A stretch of 48,986 nt of DNA, from positions 1 to 48,986 of the forward strand of contig NZ_FRFF01000071.1 of assembly GCF_900143625.1 (NCBI RefSeq), in the 5' to 3' direction. This document shows positions 42,427-48,986 of the stretch, piece after piece. Each line of letters starts with the position of its first letter. Position 1 is the first letter of the stretch. This stretch comes from Nocardiopsis sp. JB363. GTDB lineage: Bacteria > Actinomycetota > Actinomycetes > Streptosporangiales > Streptosporangiaceae. The position numbers were made by a program, and so were the translations under genes. The notes beneath the pieces were generated by a model that was not told the DNA's origin, ran no database searches, and was given only the letters and a program-made list of their open reading frames with translations.

Positions 42427-43590
42427 TCAGGAACCCGATCGGCCGTCGGGGCCCTCCTCACCGGCTTCCGAGACGTCGTCGGGCCTCTCGACGCCCTCGA
42501 CGCCCTCGGAGTTCGGCCGGTCCTCGGGCACGTACCCGGGCTCGTCGGTGGTGCCCTCGCCCGAGCGTCCGCCCGTCGTGGAGGGTGTCCCGGCGGGTAC
42601 GGGCGCCCGGTGTCGACGGGGACGCACCCGACCGAACCGGCGTCCGCTCCGGCCGCCCGCGTTCGGGTTCTCCTGCCGGCGACGACGCCACCGCCACAGC
42701 GGCCAGGCTCCGATCACCGCCACGACCAGGGCGAACGGCGCCAGCCAGCCCACGAGCACGGACAGGCCTTCACCCAGCGACAACAGTGCGCGCCAGCCGC
42801 GTTCCAGCCCACCCAGGAAGCCGATCGACTCGTCGTCGGACCGCTCCTCCAGGTAGGTGGCGGGCGGTCGCAGCGTCAGGTGCACCGTCGAGTACGAGGT
42901 CTGGTTCCGCAACGTCTCCAACCGGGCCTGGAACGACTCCAGGTCCGCTTGACGGTCCTGGATCTCCCGCTCCACCCGGAGCAGGTCGTCGACGTCCTCG
43001 GCCTCCTCCAGGTAGCCGCGCAGCGACTCCAGAGCGGTCTCGGAGGATTCGATGCGGCTCTCGACGTCGGCGATCTCCTCGGTGACGTCCTCCACGGAGC
43101 GTTCGATGTCGGAGCGGTCGCCGAGCTCAGCCAGGGCGGTGAGCGTTCCCTCGTACTCACCGTTGGGGATGCGCAGGGTCAGCTCCCCCTCGGGGGTGCC
43201 GTCAGCGGGCGTGGACAGCTGTTCGGAGGCGACGTACCCGTCCGTGTCCCGGGTCAGCTCCTTGGCGGCGTCGGAGGCCTCGGCCACGTCCTGCACCCGC
43301 ACGGTCATGTGCGCGGTGTGGATGAGCTGCCGGTCGTCGATCTCCACGTCGGAGCCGACCGAGTCGACGGACTCGGACTCACCACCGTCCTGCTCGGCCG
43401 CCTCGGGGGCCTCGGCGTCGGCGTTCTCGGGCGCGGTGAGATCCCGGGAATCGGGGGCCGAACTCCCGGAGGCCTCGGAGTCCGCCTGTTGTGGGGAAGC
43501 GCCGCAGGCGGTCAGTAACAGTGCGCCCAGGACGGCGGAGGCCATCAGCGTGACGACGCGCCCTGGACCCGAAGGCGTTGAAGTGTCCAT
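42427..43590 (-). CDS. DUF4349 lipoprotein with coiled coil and membrane helix
   Basis: 387 residues. A lipoprotein signal peptide with lipobox LLTAC leads to an acidic linker rich in Asp, Glu and Ala. Then comes a DUF4349 domain ('LIHTAHMTVRVQDVAEASDAAKELTRDTDGYVASEQL...GELTLRIPNGEYEGTLTAL...') containing a long coiled coil ('VESRIESSETALESLRGYLEEAEDVDDLLRVEREIQ', in part) and 'TSYSTVHLTL'. A membrane helix ('LVGWLAPFALVVAVIGAWPLW') and a basic, Pro-rich cytoplasmic tail follow. With both a lipid anchor and a C-terminal helix, the domain is fixed to the outer face at two points. Function unknown; a place beside heme genes is common in this phylum, as recalled. Confidence 0.9.
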   Translation of the reverse strand: MDTSTPSGPGRVVTLMASAVLGALLLTACGASPQQADSEASGSSAPDSRDLTAPENADAEAPEAAEQDGGESESVDSVGSDVEIDDRQLIHTAHMTVRVQDVAEASDAAKELTRDTDGYVASEQLSTPADGTPEGELTLRIPNGEYEGTLTALAELGDRSDIERSVEDVTEEIADVESRIESSETALESLRGYLEEAEDVDDLLRVEREIQDRQADLESFQARLETLRNQTSYSTVHLTLRPPATYLEERSDDESIGFLGGLERGWRALLSLGEGLSVLVGWLAPFALVVAVIGAWPLWRWRRRRQENPNAGGRSGRRFGRVRPRRHRAPVPAGTPSTTGGRSGEGTTDEPGYVPEDRPNSEGVEGVERPDDVSEAGEEGPDGRSGS

Positions 43591-43757
43591 ACCTGTTCGA
43601 CGTGACGGAACCGGGTCGCGTTCTGCTCATCCGGTAACGGCGGGACAACGGGTCGGACGCCCCTCGATCACGGGTCATCGGGGCACGTCCGTCCGGCCGA
43701 CGTCCCGTAGGGGCGAGGCGGGACGCTGTGACGCACGGCATCTGGAAGGCTGGAGAC

Positions 43758-45236
43758 ATGCCTGAAGCACCGCATGTCGTCGTGGTCGGGGGCGGGGTCT
43801 CCGGACTGACCGCCGCGTACCGTCTCAACGCCCGGGGGATCACCACCACCGTGCTGGAGGCCGCGGACGTTCCGGGGGGCAAGCTGCGCGCCTCGCCGGT
43901 GGCGGGCGTGTCCGTCGACGCCGGGGCCGAGGCGGTGCTCGCCCGCAGACCCGAGGCCGTGGAGCTGTTCTCCGAGCTCGGACTGGACGACCGGATCGTC
44001 CACCCGGGCCCCGGTTCGGCCGCCGTCTACAGTCGAGGGCGCATCCGCTCCCTGCCCAAGGGGCAGCTCATGGGCGTGCCCGGCGACCTGCGGGCCCTGG
44101 CCCGCAGCGGGGTGCTGTCCCCGGCCGGGACCGCGCGGGCCGCGCTGGACCTGGTCTGGCCGAGCACCCCGGTGCGCTCGGACGTACCGGTGGCGACCTA
44201 CGTGGGTACCCGTATGGGGCGCCAGGTGGTGGAACGACTGGTCGAACCCCTGCTCGGCGGTGTGTACGCGGGCCGGGCCGAGGAGCTCTCCCTCGACTCC
44301 ACGCTGCCGCAGATCGCGCCGATGGCCCGGTCGGACCGTTCGCTGATGCGGGCGGTGCACGGCAGCTTGAAGGGGCGGGGCTCGGCGCCCACCAAGGCCG
44401 GCCCGGTCTTCGCCTCCCTGCGAGGAGGGGTCGCGTCCGTCGTGGACGCCCTGACCGCCCGCCAGAAGGACCTGCGCACCGGGACCCGAGTCCAGGCCCT
44501 CGCCCGCACCTCGCAAGGCTGGAGCGTGCGACTGGAGAGCGCGCAGGGGGTCGAGGAGATCGCCTGCGACGCGGTGCTGCTCGCCTGCCCGGCCGCCGAG
44601 GCCGCCAGGCTCCTCGCCGACACCGCGCCCACCGCCGCCCGTGAACTGCGCGGAGTCGACTACGCGAGCATGGCCCTGGTGACCTTCGCCCTGCCCGCCT
44701 CCGCCTTCCCCGAGCCCCTGACCGGCACCGGATTCCTGGTTCCGGCGGGGGAGGGGACGACCATCAAGGCCGCGACCTTCTCCAGCAACAAGTGGCCTTG
44801 GATCGCCCAGGAGCTGGATAGGGTCGAACCGGGCGCGGACCTGGTCGTTCTACGATGCTCCATCGGCCGTTTCCGAGAGGCGTCCGTCCTGGACCGCTCC
44901 GACGAGGAACTGGCCGCCGCCGCCCTCACCGACCTGACGAAGGTGACCGGGATGAGGGGCGCACCCGTCGAGACGCGCGTGACCCGCTGGACCGACGGTC
45001 TACCGCAGTACGGGGTCGGCCACGCCGGTCGGGTGGAGCGGATCCGCGCGGACGTGGAGGGCCGCACCGGACTCGGCGTGTGCGGAGCCGCCTACGGGGG
45101 AGTGGGCATCCCCGCCTGTGTCGCCGACGCCGGCCGCGAGGCCGCGCGTCTGGCCGACACGCTCATCGACCACAGCCACACCAGCCGCGGCGCCCGAAGC
45201 GCCGAGGGAACGAACGAGCAAGGAGTCAACCCGTGA
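43758..45236 (+). CDS. hemY: Coproporphyrinogen III oxidase / protoporphyrinogen oxidase (HemY/CgoX)
   Basis: 492 residues from the ATG at 43758 with GGAG upstream; the open frame begins 30 bases earlier. Soluble-type FAD oxidase: '[17 protein letters not shown]' (FAD), '[17 protein letters not shown]', '[23 protein letters not shown]', '[15 protein letters not shown]', '[23 protein letters not shown]', and the C-terminal '[24 protein letters not shown]'. In actinobacteria this family oxidises coproporphyrinogen III to coproporphyrin III in the coproporphyrin-dependent pathway. It overlaps hemQ by four bases (GTGA), so the two are coupled. Confidence 0.96.
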   Translation: MPEAPHVVVVGGGVSGLTAAYRLNARGITTTVLEAADVPGGKLRASPVAGVSVDAGAEAVLARRPEAVELFSELGLDDRIVHPGPGSAAVYSRGRIRSLPKGQLMGVPGDLRALARSGVLSPAGTARAALDLVWPSTPVRSDVPVATYVGTRMGRQVVERLVEPLLGGVYAGRAEELSLDSTLPQIAPMARSDRSLMRAVHGSLKGRGSAPTKAGPVFASLRGGVASVVDALTARQKDLRTGTRVQALARTSQGWSVRLESAQGVEEIACDAVLLACPAAEAARLLADTAPTAARELRGVDYASMALVTFALPASAFPEPLTGTGFLVPAGEGTTIKAATFSSNKWPWIAQELDRVEPGADLVVLRCSIGRFREASVLDRSDEELAAAALTDLTKVTGMRGAPVETRVTRWTDGLPQYGVGHAGRVERIRADVEGRTGLGVCGAAYGGVGIPACVADAGREAARLADTLIDHSHTSRGARSAEGTNEQGVNP

Positions 45237-45943
45237 CAGGCCGGCAGAACGAGTCGATCACGCAGGACGGGACCGACCTCAACCAAATCATCCGCTACAC
45301 CATGTGGTCGGTCTTCAAGGTCGACAGCCTGGAGGGTGTGGACCGCGACGCCGCCGCGGAGGAGCTCCAAGCGCTCCTCGACAAGGCCGCCGAACAGGGC
45401 GTCACCACGCGCGGCAGCTACGACGTGCAGGGCTATCGCGCCGACGCCGACATCATGTTCTGGTGGATCGCCGACACCTCCGACCAGGCGCAGGACATCT
45501 ACTCCGACTTCCGGCGCACCCGGATCGGCCGTGCCTCCACCCCGGTGTGGTCGGTCATGGGCCTGCACCGCCCCGCCGAGTTCAACCGCGGCCACGTGCC
45601 GGCCTTCATGGCCGGTGAGGAGCCGCGCGACAACATCTGCGTCTACCCGTTCGTGCGCTCCTACGAGTGGTACCTGCTCCCCGACGACGAGCGTCGCGCC
45701 ATGCTCGCCGAGCACGGCCGTATGGCCGCCCCGTACCCGGACGTGCGGGCCAACACGGTCTCCTCGTTCGGCCTCAACGACTACGAGTGGCTGCTCGCCT
45801 TCGAGGCCGACGAGATGCACCGCATCGTGGACCTGATGCGCACCCTGCGCGGTGCCAAGGCCCGCCTGCACACCCGTGAGGAGATCCCCTTCTACAGCGG
45901 CCGTCGCAAGAGCGCGGCCGAGCTGGTCGCCTCCCTGCCGTAA
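45233..45943 (+). CDS. hemQ: Coproheme decarboxylase (HemQ, chlorite dismutase family)
   Basis: 236 residues from the GTG at 45233, with AAGGAG upstream and overlapping the hemY stop. It converts coproheme to heme b by two oxidative decarboxylations, the last step of the coproporphyrin-dependent route. Tyr138 (ICVYPF) fits the catalytic radical tyrosine and His161 (LAEHGRMA) the proximal heme ligand; the 23-residue gap equals that recalled for the Streptomyces enzyme. Also typical: 'YTMWSVFKV', '[10 protein letters not shown]', '[11 protein letters not shown]' and '[13 protein letters not shown]'. The ORF can be read further upstream, but that part is the hemY coding region. Confidence 0.97.
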   Translation: MTGRQNESITQDGTDLNQIIRYTMWSVFKVDSLEGVDRDAAAEELQALLDKAAEQGVTTRGSYDVQGYRADADIMFWWIADTSDQAQDIYSDFRRTRIGRASTPVWSVMGLHRPAEFNRGHVPAFMAGEEPRDNICVYPFVRSYEWYLLPDDERRAMLAEHGRMAAPYPDVRANTVSSFGLNDYEWLLAFEADEMHRIVDLMRTLRGAKARLHTREEIPFYSGRRKSAAELVASLP

Positions 45944-45969
45944 CCGGACACGGGTCCACGCGCGAAAGA

Positions 45970-46010
45970 AGAGGGACCCCGCCACTCCACCGGAGTCGCG
46001 GGGTCCCTCT
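45970..46010. terminator. Bidirectional terminator between hemQ and pssA
   Basis: Arms 45970-45988 and 45992-46010 pair over 19 positions with one mismatch and a three-base loop, lying between convergent genes. Confidence 0.85.
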
Positions 46011-46037
46011 CGCGTTCGCGTGCCTGTTCGACCGTGT

Positions 46038-46856
46038 CTATTCGACGGGGGTGCTCTCACCCCGGGGCGTGGTGGCGCCCCGCCGGGTGGCGATCACGTA
46101 GAACGGGATGGTGATGATGAAGGCCAACACCATGGCGCTCATCAGGTAGATGAGCACGTCACCGGCGGGCAGACCGAGGCCCCAGGCGACCATGAGGACC
46201 ACGCCGCCCGCGAGCAGCCCCAGTACCACGTAGGCCTTGCGACCTTTGGGTTTGGGGTACTCCATGCGGCTCACCATCAGCCAGGCCACCAGCAGCGTCG
46301 CGGCCACGCCGACCAGGGCCGGAGGGTCCAACAGGACGATCGTCACCACGGCCATCGCCCCGAACGGGCACGGCAGACCGGTGAAGTAGTCGGCCCCGGG
46401 GGTCTGGCAGGAGAAGCGGGCCAGCCGCACGATCACCGCGAGCAGTACGGCGCTCGCGCCGGCCAAGGGCCACATCGCGCCTTCGGTGGTGATGGTGCCC
46501 CACACGAGGAAGAAGAACGCCGGGGCGACACCGAAGCTGATCACGTCCGCGAGGTTGTCCAGTTCCGCGCCCATGCCGCTGCCGCCCCACTTACGGGCGA
46601 CACGGCCGTCGAGCACGTCCAAGGCGGCCGCCACCATCATCAGGCCCACCACGGTGGCCAACGCGGCCTTGGGCAGCGGGCCGACCGCGCCGGCGGCCAG
46701 ATGGGCGCTCTGCGCGGTGGCCAGGGCCCATACGGCCAGGAAACCGCACAGGGCGTTGCCCAGGGTCAGGTAGTCGGCGACTCCCAGGCGGAGCCTGGGC
46801 GCCTCCTCCGGGGCCTCACCGGTCTCCGGCGCACTCGTGGTGTCAGCCGGCGTCAA
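46038..46856 (-). CDS. pssA: CDP-diacylglycerol-serine O-phosphatidyltransferase
   Basis: 272 residues from the TTG at 46856 (MTPADTTSAPE), overlapping the psd stop by 14 bases; no better start is in frame. The CDP-alcohol phosphotransferase motif D-G-x2-A-R-x8-G-x3-D-x3-D is intact ('DVLDGRVARKWGG' then 'GAELDNLADVISFG'). About seven or eight membrane helices. It makes phosphatidylserine from CDP-diacylglycerol and serine, which Psd (encoded immediately upstream) decarboxylates to phosphatidylethanolamine. Confidence 0.94.
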   Translation of the reverse strand: MTPADTTSAPETGEAPEEAPRLRLGVADYLTLGNALCGFLAVWALATAQSAHLAAGAVGPLPKAALATVVGLMMVAAALDVLDGRVARKWGGSGMGAELDNLADVISFGVAPAFFFLVWGTITTEGAMWPLAGASAVLLAVIVRLARFSCQTPGADYFTGLPCPFGAMAVVTIVLLDPPALVGVAATLLVAWLMVSRMEYPKPKGRKAYVVLGLLAGGVVLMVAWGLGLPAGDVLIYLMSAMVLAFIITIPFYVIATRRGATTPRGESTPVE

Positions 46857-47511
46857 GACGGGTTTCCCCGGCGCGGACCTTCTGGCCGATCTCCACCGCC
46901 GGGGCGACCCCGGACGGAAGGTAGACGTCGACGCGTGACCCGAACCGGATGAGGCCGATCCTCTCGCCTTGTTCGACCTTCTGCCCCGCAGCGAGATACG
47001 GGATGATACGCCTGACCATCGCGCCGGCGATTTGAACGACCGTGATCTCACCGATCTCGGTTTCAAGGGTCCAGATGACGCGTTCATTACGCTCGCTGTC
47101 CTTGTCGAAGGCGGGCCGGAATCCCCCGGGGCGATGCTCGACGCCGGTCACGACTCCGGCAAGGGGGGCACGATTGACGTGCACGTTGAGGGGGTTCATG
47201 AAGACCGCGACCCGCGTACGCCCGTCGGGCCGGGGGTCGATGCTCTGGACGACGCCGTCGGCCGCGGACAGCACACGCCCGGTGGCCGGGCCGCGGTCCG
47301 GGTCGCGGAAGAACCAGGTCATCCCCGCCGCGAGGGCGATCACGGGCAGGGCGGCCAGGGTTCGTGCCCTGGAACCCCGTGCGGCCAGGGCCGCGGCACC
47401 CGCGGCACCCAACGCCGGTACCAACCAAGGGGCCGAACCCTGGGCCATGCCCATGCGAGGTCGGGCCGGGGGACGTGGGGAGACGGAGGAGGAAGGTGAG
47501 TCGTCGGTCAT
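46843..47511 (-). CDS. psd: Phosphatidylserine decarboxylase proenzyme (short type)
   Basis: 222 residues from the ATG at 47511 (MTDDSPSSS). N-terminal membrane segments ('WLVPALGAAGAAALAARGS', 'TLAALPVIALAAGMTWFF') precede the decarboxylase: 'FRDPDRGP', 'SAADGVVQSI', 'VAVFMNPLNVHVNRAPLAGVV', 'HRPGGFRPAFDKDSERNERV', and 'IGLIRFGSRVDVYLP'. The Gly-Ser in that last motif is the self-cleavage site that yields the pyruvoyl group. It is the short class of Psd found in actinobacteria. Overlap with pssA implies coupled expression of both phosphatidylethanolamine steps. Confidence 0.95.
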   Translation of the reverse strand: MTDDSPSSSVSPRPPARPRMGMAQGSAPWLVPALGAAGAAALAARGSRARTLAALPVIALAAGMTWFFRDPDRGPATGRVLSAADGVVQSIDPRPDGRTRVAVFMNPLNVHVNRAPLAGVVTGVEHRPGGFRPAFDKDSERNERVIWTLETEIGEITVVQIAGAMVRRIIPYLAAGQKVEQGERIGLIRFGSRVDVYLPSGVAPAVEIGQKVRAGETRLDAG

Positions 47512-47716
47512 CGGGCGCTTTCGTCGCGGGTCGGTCGGTTCGCCCGCACATCGGTCACCGCTGTGAGGGTCGGGCCCCGTACGGGTGGCGGGGCGATGCG
47601 CGGTCACCGGGTGAGGTATCCCCGCCGTGCGCGCGGCTTCCGTTCGACCAGGGGGTCGATCGTCGGTGCGCTGGTGAGAATATCCCTGATCCCACGGGGG
47701 CGGGAATCGGTGAGGT

Positions 47717-47757
47717 GCCGGGTACCCCGCCATGGCCGTGGCCACGGGATACCCGGC
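47717..47757 (-). terminator. Terminator after msrB
   Basis: GCCGGGTA and TACCCGGC arms with additional near-matching pairs and an inner TGGCC/GGCCA repeat, 18 bases past the msrB stop. Confidence 0.6.
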
Positions 47758-47774
47758 GAACCGAAAAGATAAGC

Positions 47775-48221
47775 CTACTCCGTGGCCTCTAGGGACAGCG
47801 CTACGGAGTTGATGCAGTACCTGGCGTCGGTGGGGGTGTCGTACCCCTCGCCGCGGAAGACGTGACCCAGGTGGGAGCGGCAGGTGGCGCACCGCACCTC
47901 GGTCCGGGCCATGCCGAGGGATCCGTCCTCGTGCAGGGTCACGGCTTCGGAGTCGGCCGGATCGAAGAAGCTCGGCCAACCGCAGTTGGAGTCGAACTTC
48001 TCGTCCGAGCGGAACAGTTCGGTCCCGCATCCCCGGCAACGGTAGACGCCCGTGGTCTTGGTGTCGACATAGGTGCCGGTCCAGGGGCGCTCGGTACCCG
48101 CCTCACGGAGTACCGCGTACTCCATGGGGTCCAGGCGCTCGCGCCACCCCTGTTCGTTCGTGGGCAGGTCCTGTGCGGCTCCGGCGTTGGAACGCGGTGC
48201 CTGGTCCGATGCGTCAGCCAT
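47775..48221 (-). CDS. msrB: Peptide-methionine (R)-S-oxide reductase
   Basis: 148 residues, normal MsrB length. It reduces the R epimer of methionine sulfoxide in proteins. Zinc ligands C-x2-C twice ('[11 protein letters not shown]' and '[14 protein letters not shown]'), substrate-binding 'CGWPSFF', catalytic Cys in '[11 protein letters not shown]'. The N-terminal 20 residues are a hydrophilic extension. The promoter region upstream is shared with a small membrane-protein gene transcribed the other way, 200 bases off. Confidence 0.97.
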   Translation of the reverse strand: MADASDQAPRSNAGAAQDLPTNEQGWRERLDPMEYAVLREAGTERPWTGTYVDTKTTGVYRCRGCGTELFRSDEKFDSNCGWPSFFDPADSEAVTLHEDGSLGMARTEVRCATCRSHLGHVFRGEGYDTPTDARYCINSVALSLEATE

Positions 48222-48421
48222 GGTGATGACGCTACCCGGAAACGGGCCTCGATGCCGACCGGGCGCTGAACCAGACAGAAACGGATGATCACCTCGGGGG
48301 TAGGTAAATCATCCTTAGGGCCACATGCACCTATCTTCACCCCTTCGCGACGTTCGGTAATGATCTTGGCGGGTACGGGCTCAAGAGGGGTTAGTGGTCG
48401 AGGTGCACTGAGGCAGGTGGC

Positions 48422-48859
48422 ATGGCTGTTACAGCTCAACAGGCACTCGGAGTCAGTCGGCGACCACTGCGCGTTGGAAGGATTCGCTACGGGCTGTGGC
48501 GGCTGGACCAGGTGACGATGGGGGCCCGCACACGGGCTCGCGTCGTCACCGACGGTACGGCCACCGTGGGCCGGGAACTGCGCTGGGCGACCGAGCTCAG
48601 CGTCCGCTCCACATTGGCGGGGATCGAACACGCGCGTCCCGAACCCTGGAGTGACCGAGGGCTGACCTGGCTCTTCGGCATGATCGCCGTCGCCGCGGTC
48701 GCGGTGGCGGTCCTCCTGGGAGCGGGTATGGCGCAGTGGGCGATGACTTCGTCCGACGCCATGCTGTTCGCCGCGGCGGGGGCCTTGGCGGTAGGACTGG
48801 TGTTCCTACCGCTGGCGTTCCTGGTCTTCGCTTCCAAGCGACAGCGTCGCCGACGCTAG
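48422..48859 (+). CDS. Small two-helix membrane protein of unknown function
   Basis: 145 residues, ATG with AGGCAGG nearby. The first 80 residues are soluble and basic ('GIRYGLWRLDQVTMGARTRARVV' in part; a possible amphipathic segment). They are followed by two membrane helices ('LFGMIAVAAVAVAVLLGAGMA' and 'MLFAAAGALAVGLVFLPLAFLVF') and a KRQRRRR tail. I do not recognise the family. It stands alone between divergent msrB and a terminator. Confidence 0.75.
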   Translation: MAVTAQQALGVSRRPLRVGRIRYGLWRLDQVTMGARTRARVVTDGTATVGRELRWATELSVRSTLAGIEHARPEPWSDRGLTWLFGMIAVAAVAVAVLLGAGMAQWAMTSSDAMLFAAAGALAVGLVFLPLAFLVFASKRQRRRR

Positions 48860-48903
48860 AGGCACGAGTGGTGACCGGAAGAACCAACGGGTGTGCATGA
48901 CGA

Positions 48904-48932
48904 TGGAGGGGCCTCACGGTGAGGCCCCTCCA
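48904..48932. terminator. Terminator after the small membrane-protein gene
   Basis: TGGAGGGGCCTCA and its perfect complement with a three-base centre, 44 bases after the stop. It probably ends that transcript and may serve a gene beyond the window as well. Confidence 0.7.
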
Positions 48933-48986
48933 GTGTGTTCATGGGCGGTGCCGGGGGTCGGGGCACCACAGGGGCTGACTCTTATA

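Overview
The window is very high-GC DNA, with GTG and TTG starts used often, coding on both strands and classic actinomycete families: PknB-type kinases, DUF3000, DUF4349, the coproporphyrin branch of heme synthesis (hemE, hemY, hemQ), and psd/pssA. Gene content and the order rnd–DUF3000–hemE–DUF4349–hemY–hemQ–msrB suggest an aerobic filamentous actinomycete, probably Nocardiopsis or another Streptosporangiales member. This placement comes from recalled family content and synteny, not from a search.

Layout. (1) 55-6697: four exported or membrane-anchored proteins of unknown function form two tandem copies of a long/short two-gene module. Each protein ends in a cytoplasmic C-x5-H...C-x2-C motif with a PLH core. 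(2) 6829-11348: two tandem Ser/Thr protein kinases, closely related and each with a C-terminal membrane anchor. (3) 11427-16915: a P-loop nucleoside-kinase-like protein, then a ROK repressor and a sugar ABC importer (lipoprotein, ATPase, permease) with a palindromic operator candidate and a terminator. (4) 17525-19596: a StyA-like flavoprotein monooxygenase and a TauE/SafE exporter. (5) 19700-21277: a lower-GC mobile unit with an intact TnpB RNA-guided nuclease, a divergent excisionase-like HTH protein and an IS605-style right-end hairpin. (6) 21506-24903: dxs and a ferredoxin-NADP reductase. (7) 24939-32473: a zinc metallopeptidase, a TetR/MMPL divergent pair, and a TetR–MFS–SDR cluster with matched operator candidates. 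(8) 32676-33187: the 3' remnant of an Rpn-family gene. (9) 33329-38765: the fadAB beta-oxidation operon, an FBP zinc-finger protein and a TPR protein. (10) 38977-48859: rnd, DUF3000, hemE, a DUF4349 lipoprotein, hemY-hemQ, psd-pssA, msrB and a small membrane protein.

How the parts work together. HemE, HemY and HemQ are three steps of the coproporphyrin-dependent heme pathway. Psd and PssA are consecutive steps of phosphatidylethanolamine synthesis and overlap in the opposite order to the pathway. FadA and FadB form the trifunctional beta-oxidation set. The ROK protein probably controls the sugar importer, and each TetR protein probably controls its adjacent transporter. The least explained parts are the duplicated membrane modules beside two duplicated kinases, and the TnpB/HTH unit.
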